20,939 bases of DNA from JAADHU01 sp964446495 (lineage in GTDB: Bacteria > Pseudomonadota > Gammaproteobacteria > Steroidobacterales > Woeseiaceae): contig CAYUOY010000064.1 in assembly GCA_964446495.1 (NCBI GenBank), positions 1-20,939 of the forward strand, written 5' to 3'. The translations under genes and the position numbers were made by a program. Of this stretch, positions 14,043 to 20,939 are shown piece by piece; position 1 is the first letter of the stretch; each line of letters begins with the position of its first letter. The notes beneath the pieces were generated by a model. That model made no database searches, was not told the DNA's origin, and saw only the letters and a program-made list of their open reading frames with translations.

Positions 14043-15371
14043 ATGTGCGATCGCTGGTCAATAATTCTCGCTCTCGCTGCAATCACTGTGATGCGAGATG
14101 CATCGGCGATGTCTGAGGGCATTGGTGAGACCCTCCAGGCCTCCGGTATTTTCGAAAGCGAAATGGCCTTTGGCACTGCCACGAACGAGGTTCAGAAAAC
14201 CGAGTTCATTCTGATACCGGAGGTAAGTTTTGAGCTTGCCGAAGGCACGTCATTGACGCTGATTGGCCGGCTTCGGGGCGACCTGATGGATGAGTTGGAG
14301 CCGGGCCAGCCCGCGGACGCGAACCGCTCCGATGCGTCAGGCCGCTTGTTCATCAGTAACCATGTTGACGTCGAGTTACGCGAGGCTTTCATTGACACCG
14401 ATATCGGAAATGCCTATTTACGGGTCGGCAAGCAGCAAGTTGTCTGGGGCCAAGCAGATGGACTCAAAGTCCTGGATGTTCTTAATCCACAGTCTTTCCG
14501 CGAATTCATCCTGGATGATTTCGAAGACAGCCGCATACCACTGTGGATGATTAACGCCGAAATTCCTCTGGGCGGCACCATGCTTCAACTGCTCTGGATA
14601 CCGGAGAAAACATACGACGATATCCCGGAAGCTGATGCACTTTTTGCCTTCAGCTCGCCGGCAATCGTCCCTGAGCTGCCGCCCGGAGTCCCGGTAACCG
14701 TCGCACCGCTAAGCCGTCCAGACCGGTTCATCGAGGATTCGGATATCGGTGCGAAGCTCTCGACATTCCTCGGAGGCTGGGACCTGTCGCTCAATTATGC
14801 CTACCACTATTTCGATCGACCCGTGGTTCGCCGCGAGCGCACGCTCGCCGGAGTGGTCGTGCGCCAGGCATACGAACGCACCAACCTTGTTGGCGCGACC
14901 GTTTCAACTGTGTTCGATGAATTCACGCTGCGCGGCGAGATAGGCTATTCCAGTGATCGCTATTTCTTGACGAGTAATGTTATGGACAGCGACGGCGTCG
15001 TCCGTTCTGGCGAACTGTCCTACGTCCTCGGACTCGACTACCAGGGCTGGACAGACTGGTTTGTCAGTGGCCAGGTATTTCAATCAATCATTGCGGGCTC
15101 CAGCCCCGGCCTGGTCCGCAACAGCGTAGAGACCAGCGCAAGTCTCCTGGTGCGCCGCGCATTTATGAATGAATCGCTACAAGCCGAGGCGTTGCTCATC
15201 CAGAGCGTCAATCAGGGCGATGGACTGTTGCAGGCCAAACTCAGTTACGAATGGCGCTCAAATCTGCGATTGAAAATGGGTACCGACGTTTTCTATGGAA
15301 CATCGAAGGGCCTGTTTGGCCAATTCAACAAGAGAGACCGGATTTCGATCGGATTCGAATTCGGATTCTGA
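14043..15371 (+). CDS. DUF1302-family outer-membrane beta-barrel protein
   Basis: The 442-residue product starts with a signal peptide cleaved after about residue 22 (MRDASA). The middle carries the DUF1302 signature: ELREAFIDTDIG, then LRVGKQQVVWGQADGLKVLD, NPQSFREFILDD and FEDSRIPLWM. The remainder is a run of amphipathic strands (for example WDLSLNYAYHYFDRP) and the last residue is Phe after FEFG, the usual C-terminal recognition signal for barrel assembly. It therefore sits in the outer membrane. AGGA precedes the ATG at 14043. Only 31 bases separate it from the RND/LolA gene, so the pair forms one operon under the MarR operator. DUF1302 proteins accompany RND transporters and LolA-like or DUF1329 proteins in other bacteria. 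It is likely the outer-membrane end of the route; substrate unknown. Confidence 0.88.
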   Translation: MCDRWSIILALAAITVMRDASAMSEGIGETLQASGIFESEMAFGTATNEVQKTEFILIPEVSFELAEGTSLTLIGRLRGDLMDELEPGQPADANRSDASGRLFISNHVDVELREAFIDTDIGNAYLRVGKQQVVWGQADGLKVLDVLNPQSFREFILDDFEDSRIPLWMINAEIPLGGTMLQLLWIPEKTYDDIPEADALFAFSSPAIVPELPPGVPVTVAPLSRPDRFIEDSDIGAKLSTFLGGWDLSLNYAYHYFDRPVVRRERTLAGVVVRQAYERTNLVGATVSTVFDEFTLRGEIGYSSDRYFLTSNVMDSDGVVRSGELSYVLGLDYQGWTDWFVSGQVFQSIIAGSSPGLVRNSVETSASLLVRRAFMNESLQAEALLIQSVNQGDGLLQAKLSYEWRSNLRLKMGTDVFYGTSKGLFGQFNKRDRISIGFEFGF

Positions 15372-15393
15372 ACGTTAGCGCACGCAAGACGTG

Positions 15394-15837
15394 CTATGCG
15401 GCCACTCTCACCTCAGCATCCAGATGACTTTCTGAATTCAACGAGTTCGTGATCAAACAAACCGCTTCGGCTTTCTCCAGAAGCCGCATCGCCTTGCTCT
15501 CATCCGTGCCTGGCGGCACTGTAAGAGCCACGCTCAAATTGAAATCAGTAAACCGGGTCACTTTCTCAACCCGATCAAGCACACCTTCAACGTCGCAATG
15601 CAATGTCGCCCAGTCCAGCTTCGATGCTCGTGCGATCGCACGGAACGACAATATAAAGCAGTCGGCTACCGCCGCAACCAACAGAGTTTCGGGTGACCAG
15701 AGGTCACCAGGACCGCCAAATTCAGCGGGTGCGGCGGATTCGAGCGCCGCCAGTCCGGGGCTCGTAAGATCGACGTTGGTCTCCGGAGCGCTGGACGCAA
15801 CGACGGCGTAGTGATGTGGAAGATTTTGCACGGTCAT
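15394..15837 (-). CDS. OsmC/Ohr-family thiol peroxidase-like protein
   Basis: The 147-residue product fits the OsmC superfamily in length and motifs. SPETLLVAAVADCF places Cys60 at the start of the central helix, with Glu50 ten residues before, and AEAVCLITNSL places the second Cys (Cys127) in the late helix. In Ohr and OsmC these two cysteines form the catalytic pair that reduces organic hydroperoxides. The sequence lacks the clear Ohr pattern in the N-terminal strand, and is best called OsmC-like. It is cytosolic. It is convergent with the DUF1302 gene (22-base gap) and divergent from the tryptophanase gene, whose ATG is 219 bases away. The ATG has AAGAGG almost directly before it, tighter than ideal, but no better start exists. 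Confidence 0.85.
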   Translation of the reverse strand: MTVQNLPHHYAVVASSAPETNVDLTSPGLAALESAAPAEFGGPGDLWSPETLLVAAVADCFILSFRAIARASKLDWATLHCDVEGVLDRVEKVTRFTDFNLSVALTVPPGTDESKAMRLLEKAEAVCLITNSLNSESHLDAEVRVAA

Positions 15838-16056
15838 ACCTCTTGGTGTCGCAGTGCGCGGTCGCGCGCGCGTGGTCTACATAGTGGGATCCACACGAAT
15901 ATTTTCAAGGGGGCGTTCGCGACGGCCGCGCCACCGACCACGCCTCTGATTCATAACGTCCCGAATCGCAGTATTTTTACGTATCGCCGGCACCCATCGA
16001 GACGGATATCGTGGTCGCAACCCACTTGCCGCCAACGAATCAGGAGGCCCGGCCAT

Positions 16057-17427
16057 ATGAAAACCATCATCGAGCCCTTTAAGATCAAGATGGTGGAACC
16101 CATTACGCTCACCACGCCCGAGCAGCGTGACCAGCTAATTCAGGAAGCTCGCAACAACACCTTTCTGCTGAGTGCCGAGAACGTCATCATTGACCTGCTG
16201 ACCGATTCTGGCACCAGCGCCATGTCAGCAGACGCCTGGGGCGCGATGATGCGTGGCGACGAGTCCTACGCCGGTGCCCGTAGCTGGCATCGATTTCGTG
16301 ACACAGTCCAGGATATTTTTGGCTTTGAACAGGTTATGCCAACCCACCAGGGTCGAGCAGCGGAGCGCATCCTGTTCAGCGTAATGGTACAGCCGGACTC
16401 TATCGTTCCCAATAACACCCATTTCGATACCACCAGGGCCAACATCGAATTCCGCGGCGGTGAGGCGGTAGATATGCCCTGCCTCAAGGCCGACGACCTC
16501 GATTCTGACTACCCTTTCAAGGGCAATATGGATCTGGTGGCCCTGGAGAAACTGATTGCCAAAGAGGGAGCGGAGCGCATTCCCCTGATCATGGTCACGG
16601 TGACCAACAACACCGGTGGAGGCCAACCGGTCTCGATGGCCAATATTCGGGAAATAGGCCGCATTGCGAAGGGTGCGGGTATCCCCTTCTACATCGATGC
16701 CTGTCGCTTCGCCGAAAATTCACATTTCATCAAACGCCGCGAACCAGGCTATGAGAATACGCCGACTATTGATATAGCGCGCGAGATGTTCAGCTATGCC
16801 GATGGCTGCACGATGTCGGCCAAGAAGGATGCTTTCGCCAACATTGGCGGATTCCTGTGCACCAATGATGCCGGTCTGGCGCAAGAGGAACGCAACCTCC
16901 TGATCCTTACTGAGGGTTTCCCCACGTACGGCGGCCTGGCCGGGCGCGATCTGGATGCCATTGCCGTGGGCTTGCGTGAGATCCTGGATGAGGACTATCT
17001 CGATTACCGATTGCTATCGACACGGTACGTGGTTCAGAGCTTGCGAGACGCCGGGATTCCGGTTGTAGCACCGGCCGGCGGACATGCCGTGTACATTGAT
17101 GCCAAACGGTTCCTGCCACATATTGAACCATTGCAATACCCCGGTCAGGCACTCGTTGTCGAACTGTACCGGGAAGCCGGTATCCGTGGCGTGGAAATTG
17201 GCTCGGTCATGGCCGGCGCCGATCCACACACTGGCGAGGAGCGCCCCGCACGTCTCGAACTCGTGCGCCTGGCAATTCCGCGTCGGGTCTATACGCAAAG
17301 TCATATGGATTACGTTCTCGAGGCCGTTAACCTCGTATGGGAGCGGCGAGATGCGATCAGGGGAATGCGAATAGTGAAGGCACCGCAATTCCTGCGCCAT
17401 TTCACCGCGGAGTTTGACTGGATTTGA
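16057..17427 (+). CDS. tnaA: Tryptophanase (tryptophan indole-lyase), beta-eliminating PLP lyase
   Basis: The product splits L-tryptophan into indole, pyruvate and ammonia in the cytosol. The 456 residues equal the length of tyrosine phenol-lyase (TPL), and the shared motifs LLTDSGTSAMS, Tyr71, THQGR, GGQPVSMAN and CTMSAKKD (PLP on Lys257) are intact. Residues that part the two enzymes point to tryptophanase: Asp124 (TPL Thr124; Asp137 of tryptophanase), Val379 and Ile381 in GVEIGS (TPL Met379, Arg381), and His448 in LRHFTA (TPL Phe448; His463 of tryptophanase). The last residues, FDWI, are TPL-like. AGGAGG nine bases before the ATG fixes the start, although the frame is open for 82 codons upstream. 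No TnaC-like leader was seen. The flavin monooxygenase gene follows after 31 bases. Confidence 0.88.
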   Translation: MKTIIEPFKIKMVEPITLTTPEQRDQLIQEARNNTFLLSAENVIIDLLTDSGTSAMSADAWGAMMRGDESYAGARSWHRFRDTVQDIFGFEQVMPTHQGRAAERILFSVMVQPDSIVPNNTHFDTTRANIEFRGGEAVDMPCLKADDLDSDYPFKGNMDLVALEKLIAKEGAERIPLIMVTVTNNTGGGQPVSMANIREIGRIAKGAGIPFYIDACRFAENSHFIKRREPGYENTPTIDIAREMFSYADGCTMSAKKDAFANIGGFLCTNDAGLAQEERNLLILTEGFPTYGGLAGRDLDAIAVGLREILDEDYLDYRLLSTRYVVQSLRDAGIPVVAPAGGHAVYIDAKRFLPHIEPLQYPGQALVVELYREAGIRGVEIGSVMAGADPHTGEERPARLELVRLAIPRRVYTQSHMDYVLEAVNLVWERRDAIRGMRIVKAPQFLRHFTAEFDWI

Positions 17428-17458
17428 ATAGCACCAATCACAAAAGAGGGGATTTCTG

Positions 17459-18670
17459 ATGGACTACGACATTATCATCGTCGGTGCCGGCCCGGCCGGC
17501 TTGAGCTTCGCACGATCACTCGCCGACAGCGGCTTAAAGATTGCGTTGATTGAAAAGCAATCGGAAGCGCAACTTGCGGCACCCGAATTCGACGGGCGGG
17601 ATATCGCATTGACACACCTCTCGGTACGAATTCTGAAGGAGCTTGGTATCTGGGCCCGTTTCACAGCGGAGGAGATGCCTGCTATCAGGGAGGCTCGGGT
17701 TCTGGATGGAAAGTCACCGTACTCGTTAAGTTTTGATGTTGCGAAAGAGTCAATCGATGCACTCGGTTACCTTGTCTCGAACCATGTGATTCGAAGGGCA
17801 CTGTATGATGAGGTTAAGAACTGCGACAATATTGCGTTACATTGCGACCTGACGGTGACCGGGCTCTTAACCAATAGCCACACGGCCTCTATCACCTTGT
17901 CCGATGGTCAAACCCTGGCGTCCCGCCTGGTTATTGCCGCTGACAGCCGTTTTTCCGAGTTACGTCGCATGGCCGGAATCTCGGCATCGATGCACGATTT
18001 CGGACGTGTTTGTATTGTGTGCAGAATGGAGCACAAGAGGCCCCACAACGGTATCGCTTTCGAGTGTTTCGATTACGGTCGGACGCTCGCGGTCTTGCCG
18101 CTCACCGGCCCGCTCGCTTCCATCGTACTGACAGCACCAATGGATCAGCGCGACTCATTCATGAACATGGACGACGATGCGTTCAGCAGCGACATTCAAC
18201 ATCGATTCAATAGCCGGCACGGGGAAATGACACTTGCCACGAAGCGATTCGCCTATCCTCTCGTTGGCGTGCATGCAACGAAGTTTTGCGCGCAACGATT
18301 TGCGTTAGTTGGTGACGCCGCTGTTGGAATGCACCCGGTGACGGCACATGGTTACAACCTGGGACTGAGCGGCGCGGCAATTCTTGCGGAAGAAATAGGC
18401 AAGGCCGTGGAGGGAAAAAGAGACATCGGTGCACCCGCATTGCTCGAGCGATATTCACGTAAACACATGCGAACGACCCGACCGATGTATCACGGCACCA
18501 ATGAGATTGTTAAGTTTTTCACGGATGATCGATTGCCGGCCAGGATCGCGAGAAAGGTCGCGTTAAGGCTAGCGAACAATGTTCCACCGATCAAGAAAGC
18601 GATACGCGGAAAGTTGACGCAGACTTCGGAGCGCCGTGGCCTGGTGCCATCGGTTCTTGGGTTGAGTTAG
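17459..18670 (+). CDS. ubiM: FAD-dependent monooxygenase of the UbiH/UbiM family
   Basis: The product has 403 residues. GAGPAG (9-14) is the FAD Rossmann loop, followed by the family's EFDGRDIALTH stretch, the middle DG-type motif region (VIAADSRFSELRR, in place of the usual ADGxxS) and the FAD ribityl motif GDAAVGMHPVTAHGYNLGL near residue 285. The 'FDGR-IALTH' and 'GMHPVTAHGYN' versions recall UbiM, a ubiquinone-ring hydroxylase, more than UbiH, UbiI or UbiF, which read AHTIHPIAGQG. Membrane-associated ubiquinone biosynthesis is the first guess. Because it lies 31 bases after tryptophanase, with AGAGGGG before its ATG, co-transcription is likely and hydroxylation of indole or another aromatic is an alternative. 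The hairpin at 18682-18715 follows the stop after 11 bases. Confidence 0.75.
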   Translation: MDYDIIIVGAGPAGLSFARSLADSGLKIALIEKQSEAQLAAPEFDGRDIALTHLSVRILKELGIWARFTAEEMPAIREARVLDGKSPYSLSFDVAKESIDALGYLVSNHVIRRALYDEVKNCDNIALHCDLTVTGLLTNSHTASITLSDGQTLASRLVIAADSRFSELRRMAGISASMHDFGRVCIVCRMEHKRPHNGIAFECFDYGRTLAVLPLTGPLASIVLTAPMDQRDSFMNMDDDAFSSDIQHRFNSRHGEMTLATKRFAYPLVGVHATKFCAQRFALVGDAAVGMHPVTAHGYNLGLSGAAILAEEIGKAVEGKRDIGAPALLERYSRKHMRTTRPMYHGTNEIVKFFTDDRLPARIARKVALRLANNVPPIKKAIRGKLTQTSERRGLVPSVLGLS

Positions 18671-18681
18671 ATTGGGGTCAG

Positions 18682-18715
18682 CACTGCGTGGATTCTGTCC
18701 AGAATTCACGCAGTG
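18682..18715. terminator. Strong hairpin after the monooxygenase gene
   Basis: CACTGCGTGGATTCT, loop GTCC and AGAATTCACGCAGTG pair over 15 positions with one G-U wobble. It starts 11 bases after the stop of the plus-strand gene and lies between convergent genes. There is no T-tract, so it may be a rho-aided terminator, an mRNA 3' end stabiliser or one end of a small repeat. The rest of the 210-base gap shows nothing clear. Confidence 0.55.
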
Positions 18716-18880
18716 TGATAGTTCAGATTCAACTGTACGGACACTGTCAGATGGTATCGCTAACCGTCCGTCATCTATAGAACAGGGGCGGCAGCTACGA
18801 CATTAAACGTTTTGCCCCAAATTGGACAGTAGTCGGCCGCAAGCGACGGTTGAGTAATTGCCGAGAATACTCTCTGTACC

Positions 18881-19396
18881 TTATTCCGAACTCTTCTCTT
18901 TGGCATCTCTCAATATATCGATCAACTCTTCACGAAACGCCGGACGCTGTTGATCAAGACTAGCCTCCATACGCAAGCGTAGAAACGGAATGTTAGAGGC
19001 AGCGCCTGCCAAGGTTGATTTAACACTCGCCCAGTGTTCCTCAGGCAGAAATCCTTCCTGATACTGGAAAAATGAATTGTCGGCGATTGCTATGAAAGCG
19101 TTTACCTGATACATACCAAGAATCATATCCTGGGCGGTTACCGGGGCGGGCCAGTCGTCTATCTGGGTTTCTTGGTCAGGATCGCCGTAGCGTGACTTTA
19201 CCACGGCCGCCATCGCTTCAGGGCTTGACGCTGCAGCTATATAGATTTCGGCCAGTGTCGCAGCTCTGGATTGATAGATCATAACTCTGGCGATATCGCG
19301 ATCTTGCTGCATTTGCAAGCCAACGAATACCAATGATGCGACGAGCGCGAAAATGCCAATGACCTGCATCCAGTCACTGAGTTTGGCTGAATCCAT
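18881..19396 (-). CDS. Single-helix membrane protein, paralogue B
   Basis: The 171-residue product opens with a short charged stretch and one membrane helix (VIGIFALVASLVFVGLQMQQ, about residues 12-31). A helical soluble domain follows, with the family's aromatic-Gly motif FFQYQEGFLPEEHW, close to YYQYENGTLEEAQW in the copy at 931-1389; this is the nearest pair in the family. No catalytic motif is seen. AGGAGA seven bases before the ATG at 19396 sets the start; a longer form from 19486 would overlap the upstream gene and begin with a poorly coding, Arg-rich stretch. It lies 58 bases after paralogue C on the same strand, so the two may be co-transcribed. Function unknown. Confidence 0.77.
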   Translation of the reverse strand: MDSAKLSDWMQVIGIFALVASLVFVGLQMQQDRDIARVMIYQSRAATLAEIYIAAASSPEAMAAVVKSRYGDPDQETQIDDWPAPVTAQDMILGMYQVNAFIAIADNSFFQYQEGFLPEEHWASVKSTLAGAASNIPFLRLRMEASLDQQRPAFREELIDILRDAKEKSSE

Positions 19397-19454
19397 GTGC
19401 TTGTCTCCTGATTTTCGGCAATGTCTGCGCTGGTTGCGAGCAGCCCGTCGCCGA

Positions 19455-19922
19455 CTATTCAATCCCCGCCAATATCGAATCCACATACAGTCTAAATGCA
19501 GGAGAATAGCCTTCCCTGGCTCTATTCCAATACCATTGATATCCTGCCTTCTCCAATTCTAACCGGTAGTAACCGTCCCAGCCGTCCCAAATATTATCTT
19601 CCATAGTGCCACTACTGTGAGTAAGGAACGCGAACTCCCAGGCATTCAGTTTATCGGCTAGATAAGTTCTAAATTGGCGCGATTGAGCAGGTGACAGTGT
19701 ACTTACGTCCTCCATAGCAATCGTGAAAACTGCAGCGAACTCCGAATCTCTCAACCAGGCATTTGTGTTTTGATCCATCGCTACTAACGCGTGATGATTC
19801 GCAACCATGACGGCATTTGTATTCTGGTTTATGCTGGTTCCTACATAAATCAGCGAAATTACAACCGCTATTGCGCCTACAATCTCGGCAGCCAAAGCGT
19901 ACTCTTTTAACGATCTCTTCAA
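19455..19922 (-). CDS. Single-helix membrane protein, paralogue C
   Basis: The 155-residue product has an N-terminal membrane helix (EIVGAIAVVISLIYVGTSINQ, about residues 13-33) and a helical domain full of Trp and Tyr, including SGTMEDNIWDGW, which matches the Gly-x-(Leu/Met)-x-x-Glu/Asp...Trp motif of its paralogues. No enzyme motif is visible. The most likely start is a TTG at 19922 with GGAG ten bases upstream; no ATG lies before the membrane helix in this frame, so the start is less sure than the gene. It heads a minus-strand pair with paralogue B and is divergent from paralogue D, with 280 bases between the starts. AT content is higher than in the central genes. Function unknown. Confidence 0.7.
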   Translation of the reverse strand: MKRSLKEYALAAEIVGAIAVVISLIYVGTSINQNTNAVMVANHHALVAMDQNTNAWLRDSEFAAVFTIAMEDVSTLSPAQSRQFRTYLADKLNAWEFAFLTHSSGTMEDNIWDGWDGYYRLELEKAGYQWYWNRAREGYSPAFRLYVDSILAGIE

Positions 19923-20191
19923 AATCCGTGGTCTCCAGATAAACCAATCAAGTTCGTGTAAGGGATACGCCTAACTTCTGCGTCAGGTCACAAACAGGAG
20001 TTCATGACTCTACCACCTCAATGGCCATTGTGGAGGGAATACTGTTGATAGCAGGCGCCTGAGATAAATGCGGTAAACTTCTGATTTTGGCCCACAATGG
20101 CCTTTCAACGAATGACTTGCTGCTGGCTATTCGGTGTATGTTGAAGCGGAAGTTGGTATACGACTGCCTTCGTCCGTTCTTTCGAAAATTC

Positions 20192-20196
20192 AGGAG
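20192..20196 (+). promoter_or_regulatory. Ribosome binding site for a TTG start
   Basis: AGGAG stands six bases before TTG at 20203. It selects this start over an in-frame ATG at 20134 that has no Shine-Dalgarno and would put 23 hydrophilic residues before the conserved N-terminus. Confidence 0.6.
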
Positions 20197-20202
20197 ATTA
20201 TT

Positions 20203-20682
20203 TTGGAATCGGACCGCATAAATCGATGGCTCGCGTTGATTGCCAATCTTGGAGTGATTGCGGGAATATTCTTCCTCGCACTGGAGCTTCGGCAAAACAA
20301 CGAACTTCTAACCGTTCAGGCTAGCTACGCTCGATTCAATATTGAAAGAGAGCGCAGATCCAGAATTATTGAAGACGGGGGATTTGCTGACATTGTAGTT
20401 CGTGAGAGAGACGGCGAGGAGCTTTCCGATTCCGAATTTATACGGTTGAGACTGCATTGGTACGACGTTATCGATTCATGGGAATGGCAGTTTCGAGAAA
20501 ATCGGGCAGGACGATTGCAAGACGAATTTCTTAATATTGCAGATTGGCAGATACAGTGGAGAGTCTATCCCACGCTCAAGACAAGATATGGAGAAACGGT
20601 CGGCCGAAGAGATGCGGACTTTCTTGTGTTCATGGAAGAGAATGTGATCTCTCAAATGCCTAATATTGATTTGAATGATTGA
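20203..20682 (+). CDS. Single-helix membrane protein, paralogue D
   Basis: From the TTG at 20203 the product has 159 residues. The membrane helix (WLALIANLGVIAGIFFLALELRQN, about residues 9-32) ends in the E/Q-x-x-Q pattern seen in the other copies. The helical domain has WEWQFRENRAGRLQDEFLNIADW, a stretched version of the shared aromatic-Gly-acidic-Trp motif. It is the most diverged of the four. A small stem-loop (20692-20707) lies nine bases after the stop. Its codon use and lower GC resemble paralogue C next door. It is transcribed away from paralogues C and B, so the three form a divergent cluster. Function unknown. Confidence 0.72.
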   Translation: MESDRINRWLALIANLGVIAGIFFLALELRQNNELLTVQASYARFNIERERRSRIIEDGGFADIVVRERDGEELSDSEFIRLRLHWYDVIDSWEWQFRENRAGRLQDEFLNIADWQIQWRVYPTLKTRYGETVGRRDADFLVFMEENVISQMPNIDLND

Positions 20683-20691
20683 CCGCTCGTT

Positions 20692-20707
20692 GCCGACTTT
20701 TGTCGGC
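20692..20707. terminator. Short stem-loop after paralogue D
   Basis: GCCGAC, TTTT, GTCGGC forms a perfect 6-bp stem nine bases downstream of the stop. It has no following T-tract, so a terminator role is only possible. The rest of the gap up to 20869 holds no gene that I can support. Confidence 0.35.
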
Positions 20708-20869
20708 GTATGTGCTGGAACCGACCGGTGGCGAAGGCCCGCATCACAGCATAAACGGGCAGCATAATCGAGGACCCCCACTATTCGTGAGCTGCATTTC
20801 TAGCACATTTTCATTGAAGTGAATGAAGTCCTTGTGATCCTTAAAAAGGCTTTAACTTGTTGTTTTAAC

Positions 20870-20898
20870 CTGACTTTTTCGACCTTTTTGTCTATAAT
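20870..20898 (+). promoter_or_regulatory. Sigma70-type promoter near the right edge
   Basis: CTGACT (20870-20875), a 17-base spacer and a perfect TATAAT (20893-20898) give the best promoter in the window. It would start RNA near 20905, about 25 bases before the ATG at 20931, leaving a short leader that contains AAGGA. Confidence 0.7.
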
Positions 20899-20930
20899 AA
20901 CAGGTCTCTTTTCCCTCACAAGGACGTGTC

Positions 20931-20939
20931 ATGAGCCCT
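20931..20939 (+). CDS. Start of an unknown gene, cut by window edge
   Basis: Only ATG AGC CCT (Met-Ser-Pro) is inside the window. AAGGA lies about six bases before the ATG and a strong promoter precedes it, so a real gene start is likely. The product cannot be named. Confidence 0.5.

Noticed and set aside
15380..15395. Possible terminator GCACG-CAAGA-CGTGC between the convergent DUF1302 and OsmC-like genes
   Set aside because: The stem is only five base pairs and no T-tract follows on either strand.
15811..16056. N-terminal extension of tryptophanase by 82 codons, or a TnaC-like leader peptide
   Set aside because: The extension is Arg-rich and poorly coding, overlaps the divergent OsmC-like start, and AGGAGG marks the ATG at 16057. 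No short peptide with the Trp...Pro arrangement of TnaC was found.
16057..17427. Tyrosine phenol-lyase
   Set aside because: The Arg381, Met379, Phe448 and Thr124 residues of that enzyme are replaced by the tryptophanase residues Ile, Val, His and Asp.
19669..19947. Alternative frame beginning VYLETTDFEEIVKRV before paralogue C
   Set aside because: After about 18 residues it turns Cys/Arg-rich and non-coding, while the other frame gives the conserved membrane helix.
1..20939. CRISPR arrays, insertion sequences, phage or defence genes
   Set aside because: No regularly spaced repeats, transposase, integrase or known defence motifs were seen on either strand.

Overview
The window looks like chromosomal DNA of a free-living, Gram-negative gammaproteobacterium, probably marine or sediment-dwelling. 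This is inferred from gene families only: outer-membrane beta-barrels, periplasmic LolA-like carriers, a UbiH/UbiM-type flavin hydroxylase, and small secreted or single-helix proteins of a kind I associate with Woeseia- and Steroidobacter-like genomes. No rRNA, tRNA, CRISPR array, transposase or phage gene was found. No gap without a gene exceeds about 280 bases.

Left part (1-7039, nearly all minus strand). The window opens in the first codons of a copper-type P-ATPase, preceded by a copper-chaperone-like HMA protein. Next comes a tight three-gene run: a secreted protein with a TonB-box-like motif, a single-helix membrane protein and a P-loop kinase-like protein. Then follow an EamA transporter, a 771-residue three-part fusion (membrane anchor, FGE/SUMF1-like domain, alpha/beta hydrolase), a paralogue of the TonB-box-like protein and a LolA-like periplasmic protein.

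Middle part (7309-15371). A disulfide-type flavoprotein reductase with a TTG start is followed by an SRPBCC protein and, divergent from it, a D-cysteine desulfhydrase-like PLP enzyme. The most notable module comes next: a MarR regulator, a 1063-residue RND/MMPL transporter fused to a LolA-like domain, and a DUF1302 outer-membrane barrel. An identical perfect 12-bp palindrome, GTGTATATACAC, precedes both the regulator and the transporter. This suggests a MarR-controlled route that moves a lipid or hydrophobic compound from inner membrane to outer membrane, with the periplasmic carrier physically tethered to the pump.

Right part (15394-20939). An OsmC-like peroxidase is divergent from a tryptophanase and a UbiM-like flavin monooxygenase, the last two probably co-transcribed. 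After a strong hairpin come three more members of the single-helix membrane family (two minus, one plus). With the copy at 931-1389 this makes four diverged paralogues in 20 kb. The window ends just after a strong sigma70-type promoter and the first three codons of an unknown gene.

All calls rest on reading motifs and residues by eye; no database search was possible.
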